Assembly (NCBI GenBank): GCA_026985075.1 | Contig: JALSQX010000105.1 | Location: 1-64,000 of the forward strand | DNA length: 64,000 bases | Origin: Blastocatellia bacterium | GTDB lineage: Bacteria > Acidobacteriota > Blastocatellia > HR10 > J050 | Reading direction: 5' to 3' | Shown: piece after piece, positions 34,800 through 44,651 of the stretch | Numbering within the stretch: position 1 is the stretch's first letter | Layout of the letters: every line of letters begins with the position of its first letter | The notes under the pieces: generated by a model | The model's input: the letters and a program-made list of their open reading frames with translations, nothing else | Told to the model about the DNA's origin: nothing | Database searches by the model: none | Made by a program: the position numbers and the translations under genes

Positions 34800-34889
34800 A
34801 GGTCAAAGGACGCTCCATTCGCTCCACACGACCGGTGGGGAGTGGCAGGTATTTTCGAATCCCCCGCATCGCTCTTCCTGGTTCATCGC

Positions 34890-36434
34890 TCAGAGTCCCA
34901 GAAGATGTCGAGTGGCATTCTCGGTGAAGGCGATGAAGGGTCTCGGATACACGCCCACCAGGAGAACCATGACCGTTGCCGTCACCAGCGTCGCTCGCAG
35001 GCTGGTCGAGAGGGCGAGGGGTTCCTCCTCCTTGACATCGCTCATGAACATGGCCTTGATGAAGCGAGCGTAATAGTAGAGTGAAATCGCCGTATTGATC
35101 ACCGCCAATACGCAGAGGGCGATGAGCCACGCGTTGCCCGTCTCGATCAGGCCGGCAAACAGAAAATACTTTCCCACGAATCCGGCGGTGGGAGGGATGC
35201 CCGTGAGGCTGAGCAAAAAGATTGTCATCATCACGGCCATTCCCGGACTCCGATGGATGAGGCCATTGAAGTCATCGACGCGCTCGCCGAGGATGCTCGC
35301 CCGGCGCTGAGCCACAATGACGCCCCAGGCACCGAGGTTCATGAACACGTACACGAAGAGATAGATGACCAGTCCGATATATCCCGTCTCATTCCCGGCA
35401 ATCAATCCGAGCAGCAAGTATCCGGCATGAGAGATGGAGGAATAGGCCATCAATCGTTTGGCGCTGTTCTGGGTCAAGGCGGCGATGTTCCCCCAGGTCA
35501 TGGTCAATGCCGATACAATGGCCAGCAAGCCGACCCAGCCGAATGACTCTCCCGTCAGGTCACCGCGTAAGCCGGGCAGTCCATCAATGAAGATACGCGC
35601 GAAGATGGCGAACGCCGCCGCCTTAGGTCCCACCGACATGAAAGCGGTCACCGATGTGGGAGCCCCTTCATAGGCATCCGGACACCACATGTGAAAGGGA
35701 ACCGCGGCGATTTTGAAGAACATCGCGGCGGCGATGAAAATCATTCCCGCCATGGCTACGAATCCCGTCGCCTGTGGCGCTTGTTGCCTGGCTAAACGGG
35801 CCAATGTATCGGCAATCTTCGTCAAATTCGTCTCCGCCGTCAACCCATAGATGAGCGACATGCCGTAGAGGAAAATACCCGATGAAAAGATGCCCAGGAG
35901 AAAATATTTCATCGCCGCTTCGTTCGATCGCCGATCGCGCTTCAAGTAGGCGACGAGAATATACGTGGTCAGAGCCATCAATTCGAAGCTGATGAATATG
36001 CTCAACAGGTCGGCTCCCGAGGCCATGAACATCATTCCCGCCGTGGCGAACAGGATCAGTGAGTAATATTCGCCTCGCTGCTCATTCTCGACGTCCAGGA
36101 ACTTGATCGACAAAGCGATGGTGAAGATGGCGGCCAGCAGGAAAATGACCTTGAAGACCAGAGCGAATCCGTCCACCACGACCATTTCATAGAATCCCAC
36201 TTCGGCAGTGGTGAATTTGACGAACATGAGAGCGAGAGACAGCCCAGCCGCACCTAAACCGGCGAGGCTCAGATAAGCAGCCCATCGTCGCTGCTCGGGC
36301 GTGAGCATGAACTCCAGGACGAGAACGAAACAGGCGAACAGAATGACGAGCATCTCCGGCATGAGGAGTCGCGCGGCATCCTGCGCCAATACCTGCCAAT
36401 CGGGTTTCGCCTGAATGAGCAGCATGATATTCAT
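34890..36434 (-). CDS. nuoN: NADH-quinone oxidoreductase subunit N
   Basis: This 514-residue antiporter-like membrane subunit of complex I has about fourteen helices. Recognisable segments are FISFELMALTTYILVAYLKR, PFHMWCPDAYEGAPTSVTAF and LMAYSSISHAGYLLLGLIAG, typical of NuoN/NdhB. It forms one of the three proton channels of the membrane arm. The start follows GGAGGAG. It is the last nuo gene, with nuoM 45 bases upstream. No defect in the key charged residues is obvious. Confidence 0.94.
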   Translation of the reverse strand: MNIMLLIQAKPDWQVLAQDAARLLMPEMLVILFACFVLVLEFMLTPEQRRWAAYLSLAGLGAAGLSLALMFVKFTTAEVGFYEMVVVDGFALVFKVIFLLAAIFTIALSIKFLDVENEQRGEYYSLILFATAGMMFMASGADLLSIFISFELMALTTYILVAYLKRDRRSNEAAMKYFLLGIFSSGIFLYGMSLIYGLTAETNLTKIADTLARLARQQAPQATGFVAMAGMIFIAAAMFFKIAAVPFHMWCPDAYEGAPTSVTAFMSVGPKAAAFAIFARIFIDGLPGLRGDLTGESFGWVGLLAIVSALTMTWGNIAALTQNSAKRLMAYSSISHAGYLLLGLIAGNETGYIGLVIYLFVYVFMNLGAWGVIVAQRRASILGERVDDFNGLIHRSPGMAVMMTIFLLSLTGIPPTAGFVGKYFLFAGLIETGNAWLIALCVLAVINTAISLYYYARFIKAMFMSDVKEEEPLALSTSLRATLVTATVMVLLVGVYPRPFIAFTENATRHLLGL

Positions 36435-36479
36435 TCCTCGGTCTCCTCCATGTCATGAAGCGCACGCACCGGGAGCATT

Positions 36480-38222
36480 TCACTCTCCCGAATTCGCGTG
36501 ACGCGCGGCGATTGGCACAGCCCGCTTCCGGGATGGTCCCCCCGCCCGAATGGGGAGTTCTTTGCCCGCATAACCCGGCCTCACCTGTTGAACGATGATT
36601 TCCACCGGTTTGCTGAAATAACTCAACACCGGTTTAGGATATAAGCCGATCCAGAAGGCGAGAAACACCAGAGGAAGGAAGTAAGCCCATTCCCGCTTAT
36701 ACAGATCGGGGAGTTTCTTGTTCGCTTCATGGGTCACCTGTCCGAACATCGTCCGCTGGTAGAGCCAGAGCATATAGCCAGCCCCCAGCACGATGCCCGT
36801 CGCGGCGAACGCCGCCCAGAGCTTGTTCTCCTCGAAGACGCCTCGGAGGATGAGAAATTCACCGATGAATCCGTTGAGCATGGGCAGGCCAATCGAGGAC
36901 ATGGTCATGATCATGAACACAGCAGCAAATCCGGGCATCACATGGCTGAGGCCACTGTAATCGGCGATCAGGCGCGTGTGCCGCCGTTCGTACACGACGC
37001 CAACAATCAAGAACAATGCGCTGGTGGAGATGCCATGATTGAGCATTTGCAAGACGGCCCCATTCAATGCATTCTCGTTGAGGGCGAAAATCCCCAGCAT
37101 GATCATGCCCATGTGACTGACCGAAGAATAAGCGACCAATCGCTTCCAGTCTCTCTGGGCCATGGCCACCAGTGCACCATACACGATCCCCATGATAGCC
37201 AGAAACACCATGACCTGAATCACCCGCGGGTCCTTACTCGCATCAGGAAGAATGGGGAGATTGAATCGCACGAATCCATACGTTCCCAGCTTCAGCAAAA
37301 TGCCCGCCAGGATGACCGATCCTGCCGTGGGCGCTTCCGTATGGGCATCGGGCAGCCAGGTGTGGAAGGGGAACATGGGCACCTTAATGGCGAAGCTGAG
37401 GAAGAAGCCGGCAAACAGCCATATCTGCAAATCCAGTGGGATCACCGGTTGACCATCGAGGCGCGCCGTGCCCAGCGCCTGCATGGCCATGATGTTGAAT
37501 GTCGGGAGCCCGTTGGCCGCGCGATCGATGGCGAATTGGATCATCCGGAGCATGGATTCGTTCTCGCCCGAAATCATCTGAGCGGCCACCGTCACGCTCC
37601 GCAGGATCTCTTCACTGCGCGGGTGTTGAGAGAGATACTCGGGGAAGATGAAGTACAGTTTCAAAATGGCCAGCAACATGACCACCGATCCCACCAACGT
37701 GTAGAGGAAAAACTTGATCGCCGCATAGAGTCGATTCTCGCTCCCCCACACGCCGATGATGAAGTACATGGGGACGAGCATCACTTCCCAGAATACGTAG
37801 AACAGGAACATGTCCATCGAGGCGAATACACCCAGAATGCCCGTCTGAAGGAGCAGCAGGAGGATGTAATACTCCTTCACCCGATCTTGAATGTAATCCC
37901 AGGAGCAGTAGACGGCGATGACGCCGATGAGCGCCGTCAGGATGATCAGGACGACGGAGATGCCATCGACTCCGAGCTGATAACGCGCGCCGATCTGGGG
38001 AATCCAGTTGACATCTTCGATGAATTGAATGCCTCCCAAATGACGATCGTAGGTCACGAGGAACAAGGCCGGGATCAAGCACAGCACCGCCCAGAGATTG
38101 GCGAACAACCGAATGCCCGCTTTCCGACGTTTGTCGAAGAAAAGGAGAATGATCGCCCCCACGGCGGGCAACCAGGTGACGATGGTCAGAATATGGTATT
38201 GGGCCAGAATCTGCTCGTTCAT
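36480..38222 (-). CDS. nuoM: NADH-quinone oxidoreductase subunit M
   Basis: This 580-residue protein is longer than the usual 500 or so. Family segments are FYVFWEVMLVPMYFIIGVWG, PFHTWLPDAHTEAPTAGSVI, RLVAYSSVSHMGMIMLGIFA and GFIGEFLILRG. It is the middle antiporter-like proton channel of complex I. The extra length comes from an insertion near residues 195-250 (after YFIFPEYLSQ) and a basic C-terminal tail of about 35 residues. It lies six bases after nuoL. Confidence 0.94.
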   Translation of the reverse strand: MNEQILAQYHILTIVTWLPAVGAIILLFFDKRRKAGIRLFANLWAVLCLIPALFLVTYDRHLGGIQFIEDVNWIPQIGARYQLGVDGISVVLIILTALIGVIAVYCSWDYIQDRVKEYYILLLLLQTGILGVFASMDMFLFYVFWEVMLVPMYFIIGVWGSENRLYAAIKFFLYTLVGSVVMLLAILKLYFIFPEYLSQHPRSEEILRSVTVAAQMISGENESMLRMIQFAIDRAANGLPTFNIMAMQALGTARLDGQPVIPLDLQIWLFAGFFLSFAIKVPMFPFHTWLPDAHTEAPTAGSVILAGILLKLGTYGFVRFNLPILPDASKDPRVIQVMVFLAIMGIVYGALVAMAQRDWKRLVAYSSVSHMGMIMLGIFALNENALNGAVLQMLNHGISTSALFLIVGVVYERRHTRLIADYSGLSHVMPGFAAVFMIMTMSSIGLPMLNGFIGEFLILRGVFEENKLWAAFAATGIVLGAGYMLWLYQRTMFGQVTHEANKKLPDLYKREWAYFLPLVFLAFWIGLYPKPVLSYFSKPVEIIVQQVRPGYAGKELPIRAGGPSRKRAVPIAARHANSGE

Positions 38223-38228
38223 GGCAAT

Positions 38229-40361
38229 CTAACTCCCCCAGATGAAATAGGCCGCCGTCGCAATGAGGAGCCCGAAGGTGATGACCAAAGCGTAGTTCTG
38301 GGTGAATCCTGTCTGTGCCGCTCGAAACGCGACCGAGAACACCCGGAGACCGAAGCCAATGGCATTCACGATCATATCGACAATGAACAGATCACTCCAC
38401 CCGCTCAGCCGGCTGGAAAACCGGGTGAACCAGGCCGAGCCATTCACTGCGCCATCGACGACGCGCGTGTCCGTGCGCCAGAACACTCGACTGAATCCCA
38501 ACGTCAGACCGCGGACGAAAACGCTCTCGTAGAATTCATCCACCCAGAACTTCCGCGCGCTGGCGATGTAGAGCGGTCGGATGGCCTCTACGATCGCCTG
38601 GAGCGTTTGTTTCCGGTGAATGTAGAGGTGATACGCCGCAGCCATCACCATGGCGGCCAACAGGGTGGATACGACCATGAGAATATACTCGGTGGCGCCG
38701 TGATGAGCCATCGCTTCGGCGTTGGTCGCTCTTCGATAGAGAACAGGATTCAACCAGCGTTCGAACCGATGACTCCCGCCCAATGCTGGTGGCCAGCCAA
38801 CGAACCCGGCAACAGCCGTTCCCACGGCCAAGGCAATGAGGGGAAGCGTCATGACCTTGGGCGATTCTCGAGGTTCCTCATGAGGAGCGGGCTCGTCGCT
38901 CAGTCCATGAGCCTGAGTGCTCGGGACGAATCGCGGTGACCCCCAAAAAGTGAGGGCCATCAACCGCGTCATGTAGAAGGCTGTCAGGGCAACGCCCACC
39001 AATCCTATGAACCAGAACCATCGTCCACCAGGAATGACCTCGGTGGTGAACGCTCGCCAGAGAATCTCATCCTTGCTCACGAAGCCGGCCAAGGGGAAGA
39101 TTCCGCAGATGGCCAGCCAGGCGATGACGAAAGTCCAATACGTCACGGGCATATAGGACTTCAAACCGCCCATCTCGCGCATGTCCTGTTTGTGATGGAG
39201 CGCGATGATGATGCTGCCGGCGCCGAGGAAGAGAAGGGCCTTGAAGAACGCGTGAGTGAACAGATGAAAGATGCCCGCCGTGAAGGCCCCCACGCCACAC
39301 GCCAAGAACATGTAGCCGAGTTGCGAGATCGTCGAATAGGCCAGGACTTTCTTGATATCCGTTTGGGCAAACGCGATGACGGCGGCCAGGATGAGCGTCG
39401 CCGCTCCGATGACGGCGACCACGAACATCATCGTCGGAGATTTCATGAAGATGACATTGGTGCGAGTCAACATGTACACGCCGGCCGTGACCATGGTCGC
39501 CGCGTGAATGAGTGCCGAAACCGGCGTGGGACCGGCCATGGCATCGGGCAGCCATACGTAAAGAGGAATTTGCGCGCTCTTGCCGGTAGCCCCAATGAAC
39601 AGGCCGAGAGCGATCCAGGACGCCATGCCAAACATCCCAAACGCTTCCGTAGGTAGATAGGCTTCATCGGCGGCCAGCCGCATGACCTCGGTAAATTGGA
39701 GCGTGCCGAACAGAGAGAAGACGGCGATCATGGCCAGCAAGAAGCCGAAGTCGCCAATCCGATTCACAATGAAGGCCTTCATGCTGGCCGCTTTAGCATC
39801 GGCGCGATGGAACCAGTAGCCGATGAGCAAGTAGGAGCAGAGGCCCACGCCTTCCCAGCCCACAAAGAGCATGAGGAAATTCGATCCCATCACCAGCGTG
39901 AGCATCATGAACATGAACAGGTTCAGTTCGGCGAAGAATCGATAGAACCCGCCATCGCCACGCATATAGCCGATGGCGAAGACATGAATCAGGAATCCGA
40001 CCAGAGTGACCACGACCATCATGACCATGGAGAGGGGGTCCACCTGGTAAGACCACTCCGCCCGGAAGGTCGCGCGCTGGCCAGCACGAGGACCCAGGCT
40101 CAGCTCGGCGTCACCGCCGGGCACCCAGACGAACGAGTGGGGGAAGCCTCCGGCTTCCGACGTGAGATAGGGTTCCGGCCAGTGAGCGGCTCGATATTGG
40201 ACGAAGACGCCCGCGGTGATGACCAGCGAGAGGAAGACCGATCCACAGGCGATCCATGAAATGGTCCGCTCAGACCATCTCAATGGTCTGCCGAAAATGC
40301 CGAGGATGGCGGCGCTGAGCAGTGGGAGCGCTGGAATGAGCCACACCAGTTTCAAGAACAT
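38229..40361 (-). CDS. nuoL: NADH-quinone oxidoreductase subunit L
   Basis: This 710-residue subunit has LFVGWEGVGLCSYLLIGYWF, PLYVWLPDAMAGPTPVSALI, VLAYSTISQLGYMFLACGVG and the long C-terminal lateral-helix region that clamps the membrane arm. It is the distal proton channel of complex I. Two insertions carry charged periplasmic-like loops (after HWPEPYLTSEAGG and after SPRFVPSTQAHG). Only three bases separate it from nuoK. Confidence 0.95.
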   Translation of the reverse strand: MFLKLVWLIPALPLLSAAILGIFGRPLRWSERTISWIACGSVFLSLVITAGVFVQYRAAHWPEPYLTSEAGGFPHSFVWVPGGDAELSLGPRAGQRATFRAEWSYQVDPLSMVMMVVVTLVGFLIHVFAIGYMRGDGGFYRFFAELNLFMFMMLTLVMGSNFLMLFVGWEGVGLCSYLLIGYWFHRADAKAASMKAFIVNRIGDFGFLLAMIAVFSLFGTLQFTEVMRLAADEAYLPTEAFGMFGMASWIALGLFIGATGKSAQIPLYVWLPDAMAGPTPVSALIHAATMVTAGVYMLTRTNVIFMKSPTMMFVVAVIGAATLILAAVIAFAQTDIKKVLAYSTISQLGYMFLACGVGAFTAGIFHLFTHAFFKALLFLGAGSIIIALHHKQDMREMGGLKSYMPVTYWTFVIAWLAICGIFPLAGFVSKDEILWRAFTTEVIPGGRWFWFIGLVGVALTAFYMTRLMALTFWGSPRFVPSTQAHGLSDEPAPHEEPRESPKVMTLPLIALAVGTAVAGFVGWPPALGGSHRFERWLNPVLYRRATNAEAMAHHGATEYILMVVSTLLAAMVMAAAYHLYIHRKQTLQAIVEAIRPLYIASARKFWVDEFYESVFVRGLTLGFSRVFWRTDTRVVDGAVNGSAWFTRFSSRLSGWSDLFIVDMIVNAIGFGLRVFSVAFRAAQTGFTQNYALVITFGLLIATAAYFIWGS

Positions 40362-40364
40362 AGG

Positions 40365-40769
40365 TCACCACTTGAGCAAATCGATCTCGTCGATGGCCAC
40401 AGTCTGTCGATTTCGATACAGTGCGATGACAATGCCCAACCCGATGACGGCTTCGGCCGCCGCCACCACGATGATGAAAATCGTGAAGACGTGACCCATG
40501 TGCTCGGAGAGACGGCCGGACATCTGCCAGTATCGGGTGAAGGCGATGAAATTGAGGTTGGCCGCGTTCAGGATCAATTCGATCGACATGAAAATGATGA
40601 GAATATTGCGTCGGGTGAGCACGCCAGCGACACCGATGGCGAATAACAAGAAGCTGAGAAGAATGAAATCATTGATGCCTTTCTTGAGCAGAGCATCGAT
40701 GAATCCCTGCCAGGTGCGCGCCTGGTTGGGGACTTGCTGAAGCACGGTCCACATCGCTTCCGTCACCAT
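40365..40769 (-). CDS. nuoK: NADH-quinone oxidoreductase subunit K (N-terminally extended)
   Basis: The ATG at 40769 follows GAGGAGG. The 134-residue protein is longer than the usual 100 or so. The family core starts near INDFILLSFLLFAIGVAGVL and continues with FMSIELILNAANLNFIAF, three helices carrying the conserved membrane glutamates. About 31 extra residues precede the core (VTEAMWTVLQQVPNQARTW), unlike typical NuoK. It is part of the proton path next to NuoA, J and N. An internal start is possible, but no ribosome binding site supports one. Confidence 0.9.
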   Translation of the reverse strand: MVTEAMWTVLQQVPNQARTWQGFIDALLKKGINDFILLSFLLFAIGVAGVLTRRNILIIFMSIELILNAANLNFIAFTRYWQMSGRLSEHMGHVFTIFIIVVAAAEAVIGLGIVIALYRNRQTVAIDEIDLLKW

Positions 40770-40859
40770 GATCCTCCTCACATCGGCGGGAGAGCCTCAC
40801 ACCGGCACCCGATGCGGTGCCGATGGGAGCGCTCGTATCCCGCGGCTTCACCCAACTGT

Positions 40860-41459
40860 TCAGTCAAATGTCTCCTCCTGTCGCCGCGTGCGGGCGAGTA
40901 CGACCGATCCCACGATAGCGACCAGTAGCAGCACAGAAGCAATTTCGAAAGGCAGAGCCGCTTTCGTATAGAGCACCGAGCCCACTTCCTGCGTATCTTC
41001 TGAAATCCGCCCGCCGAGCGTGGGTTCCTCCACCGGAGGCGGAGGCGCGCCGGGAGGGGGGATGAGGGCGACTACCGGTCCCTGGCGGACGAGATGGAAT
41101 GGATCTTGTTGAATGCCAAAGTACCACACGCCGAGAACCATCACGATCACCACAACCGCCGCCAGTCGTCGTTGGCGAGTATACGTGCGAAAAGGTTCAT
41201 TGATCTCGGCGCGGATATTCACCAACATGATGACGAAAATGAACAGGACAACGACCCCTCCCACGTAAATGAGAATTTGCGCACCGGCGACGAACTCCGC
41301 GTGCAATAAGAGGAAGAGACCGGCCACCCCGATGAGCGTGGCCATGAGATAGAGCGCACCCCGGACAGCCGTGGGAGCAGTGACCAGGGCGATGGCCATG
41401 ACGAGCGTGAAAAGAGCCAAGATGTAAAAGAAGACCGCTTCCGTGCCTGCTAATTCCAT
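40860..41459 (-). CDS. nuoJ: NADH-quinone oxidoreductase subunit J
   Basis: This 199-residue membrane subunit has the family pattern AEFVAGAQILIYVGGVVVLF and a five-helix layout. A loop of about 45 residues rich in Pro and Gly (PPPGAPPPPVEEPTLGGR) separates the fourth and fifth helices. NuoJ holds the helix that rotates during turnover and links quinone reduction to proton pumping. GAAGGG serves as ribosome binding site. It is separated from nuoI by 228 bases, an unusual gap in this operon. Confidence 0.92.
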   Translation of the reverse strand: MELAGTEAVFFYILALFTLVMAIALVTAPTAVRGALYLMATLIGVAGLFLLLHAEFVAGAQILIYVGGVVVLFIFVIMLVNIRAEINEPFRTYTRQRRLAAVVVIVMVLGVWYFGIQQDPFHLVRQGPVVALIPPPGAPPPPVEEPTLGGRISEDTQEVGSVLYTKAALPFEIASVLLLVAIVGSVVLARTRRQEETFD

Positions 41460-41687
41460 CGTCGCCCTTCAAAGAGCACAATCCCGGATGGTCCGTGGGC
41501 CGGTTCCCCGTCCATCAACTGATCGTCCATGAGGAGGGACTCGTCGCCGACCGATCTTTCTCACCATCCACCCATGAAGACCGGGGGGCGAATAGCTCGA
41601 CGGCGGGAAATGACCCCCTCCCTCGCTCCCGCCCGATGGCCGCTCCGGGATATTGATCGTCGATGTCCGCACTTTCTTTTCCATCAT
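41460..41687 (-). other. Gap between nuoI and nuoJ with a 72-codon open frame
   Basis: This 228-base gap interrupts an otherwise tight operon. A 72-codon frame starts at the base after the nuoI stop (41687, MMEKKVRTSTINIPERPSGG) and ends at 41469, ten bases before nuoJ. It lacks its own ribosome binding site and has no recognised motif. It may be chance, a small accessory protein or a leftover spacer. Confidence 0.3.
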
Positions 41688-42191
41688 CTACCGCGTATAG
41701 ACCGGCTGATCGATGCCGTTTTCTAACATCTCCCAGGTCCAGGCGAAATCTTTTCGCCGGTAAATGGCCAACTCGAATTCCTGCGTCAATTCGATGGCGT
41801 ACGTCGGACACACGTCTTGGCAGTATCCGCAAAACATACAGCGAGACGTATCGTAGAGATAATCAGCCAGGAAACGCTTCTTTTTCACTTTCCCCGAGGC
41901 TTCGTCCAGGTACTCGCGCACCTCTTCGGTCACAGTGATGAGGTTCTCCGGACAGGCGACGGCGCAGAGGTTGCACGCGATACACAGCGATTCGCCCGTC
42001 TCGGGATCGCGATTGAGTCGGGGAGCGCCCCGGAAGCGCTCACCGATTCGAGGACGAACTTTGGGGTATTGAACGGTGTAGCACTTGCTCGGCGCTTGCC
42101 ATTTGAAGGTCACGATCATTCCCTTAATCAGATCGAGCAGGAGAAAGCGGGAGATCGCTTGTTTCCAGTTACGTCTCCGATGTGCGACCAT
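41688..42191 (-). CDS. nuoI: NADH-quinone oxidoreductase subunit I (2x[4Fe-4S])
   Basis: The start at 42191 (MVAHRRRNWKQAI) follows AGAGG; an upstream ATG at 42203 is an alternative. The 167-residue subunit has two ferredoxin motifs, CIACNLCAVACP and CMFCGYCQDVCP, which bind clusters N6a and N6b and pass electrons towards the quinone site. The N-terminus carries an amphipathic helix, as in other NuoI proteins. It lies 41 bases after nuoH. Confidence 0.95.
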   Translation of the reverse strand: MVAHRRRNWKQAISRFLLLDLIKGMIVTFKWQAPSKCYTVQYPKVRPRIGERFRGAPRLNRDPETGESLCIACNLCAVACPENLITVTEEVREYLDEASGKVKKKRFLADYLYDTSRCMFCGYCQDVCPTYAIELTQEFELAIYRRKDFAWTWEMLENGIDQPVYTR

Positions 42192-42231
42192 GGTGCCTCT
42201 CATGTGTCATCATTAACCCGAGCCGGCGACC

Positions 42232-43503
42232 TCACACTTTACCGAACACGTCATCGGTAGCCGGGCGCTCGGGAAGTCGAATCTGCCGCTGCGCGCGCAA
42301 ATTAAAATCATACGAGCGTCGGTTGATAATAGCCAGGATGATCCAGGTCAGGGGGACGAGAACGAGCCATGCCATTCCAATGAAATAGGCCTTCCCCGCC
42401 AATCCCGGTACGACGAGCCGCTCGCCGTACTCTCCTCCCGTGACCTTTGTCAAGCCCAGAGTCTCCTGGCCGATCATGATGATGGCTCCCGTGATCAAGA
42501 TGTTCGCCAGCGTCGCCGGGATCATCCATTTCCAGCCCAGGTCCATCAGTTGATCGTAGCGATAACGGGGGAATGTCCAACGGAACCACATGAAGATGTA
42601 GATGAGAACGAAGACCTTGACGGCGAACACGAGAATGCTGAGGAGGGTGAACAGGCCGGGGTGCTCCGGGCGCAGTCGGTCCAGCAATGGGAAAGACCAT
42701 CCGCCGAGAAACACCGTGACGGCAATCGCCGAAGAGATCAACATATTCGTATATTCAGCCAGAAAGTAGAGAGACCAGCGGAAACCACTATATTCCGTGT
42801 GAAAACCGGCCACCAGTTCAGCCTCCGCTTCCGGGAGATCGAAGGGCGTCCGATTGGTTTCGGCCACGCCGGCCACCAGGAAGATGAGAAAAGCCACCGG
42901 TTGATAGAGGAGATACCAGATGTGATCGGCTCGTTGAGCTTCCACGATGGCCGTCATGGAAAGCGATTTAGCGAACATCAACGGGCCGACCAGCGCCAGC
43001 GCCATGGCCACTTCGTAACTGACCATTTGAGCCGATGAACGGAGCGCCCCGAGCAGGGGATACTTGCTATTGGACGCCCAGCCTCCCAGGATGATCCCCA
43101 GGATGCCCACTGATGATACGGAGAGAATGAACAGAAGCCCGATATTGATGTCCGTGATCGTGGCCACCCCCCAGCCGAAAGGAATGACGGCCAGCACCAC
43201 CAACGCGCAGACCACCGACATGATGGGAGCGAATTTGAAGATCGCTCGATCGCCCTCGGCGGGGATGAGATCTTCCTTCAGAAGGAGTTTGATCAGGTCG
43301 GCCAACGGTTGTAATAATCCGTAAGGACCAACGCGCATGGGGCCGAGACGGGCTTGGATGAAGGCGCTCACCTTGCGCTCGGCATAGACCAGGTAGGCGA
43401 CCAGCGTGAGGACGATGAACAGCAGGATGAGGATGACCACCAGCGGTTTCCACACGTACTCCATCATGACGGGATTGGAGATGATCCGTTCGACGAGTTC
43501 CAT
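42232..43503 (-). CDS. nuoH: NADH-quinone oxidoreductase subunit H
   Basis: This 423-residue membrane subunit contains ERKVSAFIQARLGPMRVGPY, LADLIKLLLKEDLIP, AETNRTPFDLPEAEAELVAG and FHTEYSGFRWSLYFLAEYTN, all diagnostic for NuoH. It forms the quinone channel with NuoB and NuoD. GAGGTGAGGG precedes the ATG. The last 30 residues are polar and do not match the usual short end of the subunit. Confidence 0.95.
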   Translation of the reverse strand: MELVERIISNPVMMEYVWKPLVVILILLFIVLTLVAYLVYAERKVSAFIQARLGPMRVGPYGLLQPLADLIKLLLKEDLIPAEGDRAIFKFAPIMSVVCALVVLAVIPFGWGVATITDINIGLLFILSVSSVGILGIILGGWASNSKYPLLGALRSSAQMVSYEVAMALALVGPLMFAKSLSMTAIVEAQRADHIWYLLYQPVAFLIFLVAGVAETNRTPFDLPEAEAELVAGFHTEYSGFRWSLYFLAEYTNMLISSAIAVTVFLGGWSFPLLDRLRPEHPGLFTLLSILVFAVKVFVLIYIFMWFRWTFPRYRYDQLMDLGWKWMIPATLANILITGAIIMIGQETLGLTKVTGGEYGERLVVPGLAGKAYFIGMAWLVLVPLTWIILAIINRRSYDFNLRAQRQIRLPERPATDDVFGKV

Positions 43504-43517
43504 GATGTTCCCTCACC

Positions 43518-44651
43518 TCATCGGTCGACTTCACCGAGCACGATGTCGATCGAGCCGATCAGCGCAATGACATCGGCCACCATATGTCCAATGGCCATCT
43601 TCCGCAACGCTTGCAGATTGATCTGTGACGGTGGGCGAATGCGCAATCGCTCGGGGAATGACGTTCCGTTGCTCACCAGATAGACGCCCAGCTCTCCTTT
43701 GGGTGACTCGATCGAGTGATAGACTTCTCCCGCCGGCGGCCGGATCATCTTGGGCACTTTCCCCAGAATCGGACCCTGAGGAAGTCGATCGAGGGCCTGA
43801 AGGATGATGTGGCGGCTCTGCCGCATCTCCTCCATGCGCACGAGATAGCGATCGTAGGTATCACCGTTCTCTCCCACCGGCACCTCCCAATCGAGTTCGT
43901 CATACACCTCGTAAGGGAAGGCCTTGCGGATATCCCACTTGACGCCCGAGCCGCGCAGGACCGGGCCGGTCACGCTCAAATCCTTGGCTTCTTCGGCCGT
44001 CAACACGCCGACGCCCACCGTTCGCCCGAGCCAGATGCGATTCTCGTTGAGGATCGTTTCATACTCGTTGAGGCGCTCGGGGAAGATGCGGCAAAATGCC
44101 CGCACCTGTTCTTCGAAGCCCGGATAGGTGTCATAAAAGAGCCCGCCGATGCGGAGCGCATTCGTCGTGAGCCGGGCACCAAAGTAATTCTCGAAGATAT
44201 TGAGGACTTCTTCCCGCTCGCGAAAGGCGTAGAGGAAGATGGTGACGGCGCCGATATCCATGGCATGTGTCCCCAGCCAGAGCAGATGACTGGCGATGCG
44301 CTGAAGCTCTGTCAGGATGACGCGAATGTACTGGGCGCGCGGGGGGACCTCAATGCCCGCCAGTTTCTCTACAGCTTCGATGTAAGCCAGGTTGTTGGAG
44401 ACGCCCGCCACATAGTCGAGTCGGTCGAAATAAGGCTCGATGTGCGTGTAGGGGCGATTCTCGCAGATCTTCTCCACGCCTCGATGAAGATAGCCGATGT
44501 CGCAATCCAGATCGACGACCGTTTCTCCATCCAATTTGAGAATGATGCGAAGGACCCCGTGAGTGGCCGGATGTTGAGGCCCCATGTTCAGGACCATCTC
44601 TCGGATGCCCGGAGAACCTTTTTCGGTGGCGCCGAGGTCTCGTTGATACAT
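43518..44651 (-). CDS. nuoD: NADH-quinone oxidoreductase subunit D
   Basis: This 377-residue 49-kDa subunit, related to the hydrogenase large subunit, has [53 protein letters not shown] and [15 protein letters not shown]. It shapes the quinone pocket with NuoB. The start overlaps the nuoC stop by one base (TAATG), so translation is coupled. NuoC and NuoD are separate genes here, not fused. Confidence 0.95.
   Translation of the reverse strand: MYQRDLGATEKGSPGIREMVLNMGPQHPATHGVLRIILKLDGETVVDLDCDIGYLHRGVEKICENRPYTHIEPYFDRLDYVAGVSNNLAYIEAVEKLAGIEVPPRAQYIRVILTELQRIASHLLWLGTHAMDIGAVTIFLYAFREREEVLNIFENYFGARLTTNALRIGGLFYDTYPGFEEQVRAFCRIFPERLNEYETILNENRIWLGRTVGVGVLTAEEAKDLSVTGPVLRGSGVKWDIRKAFPYEVYDELDWEVPVGENGDTYDRYLVRMEEMRQSRHIILQALDRLPQGPILGKVPKMIRPPAGEVYHSIESPKGELGVYLVSNGTSFPERLRIRPPSQINLQALRKMAIGHMVADVIALIGSIDIVLGEVDR

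Noticed and set aside
36729-38939. 736-codon plus frame opposite nuoM and nuoL
   Set aside because: It is a long antisense frame made of His/Glu/Asp/Arg-rich sequence, the mirror of hydrophobic membrane helices on the minus strand.
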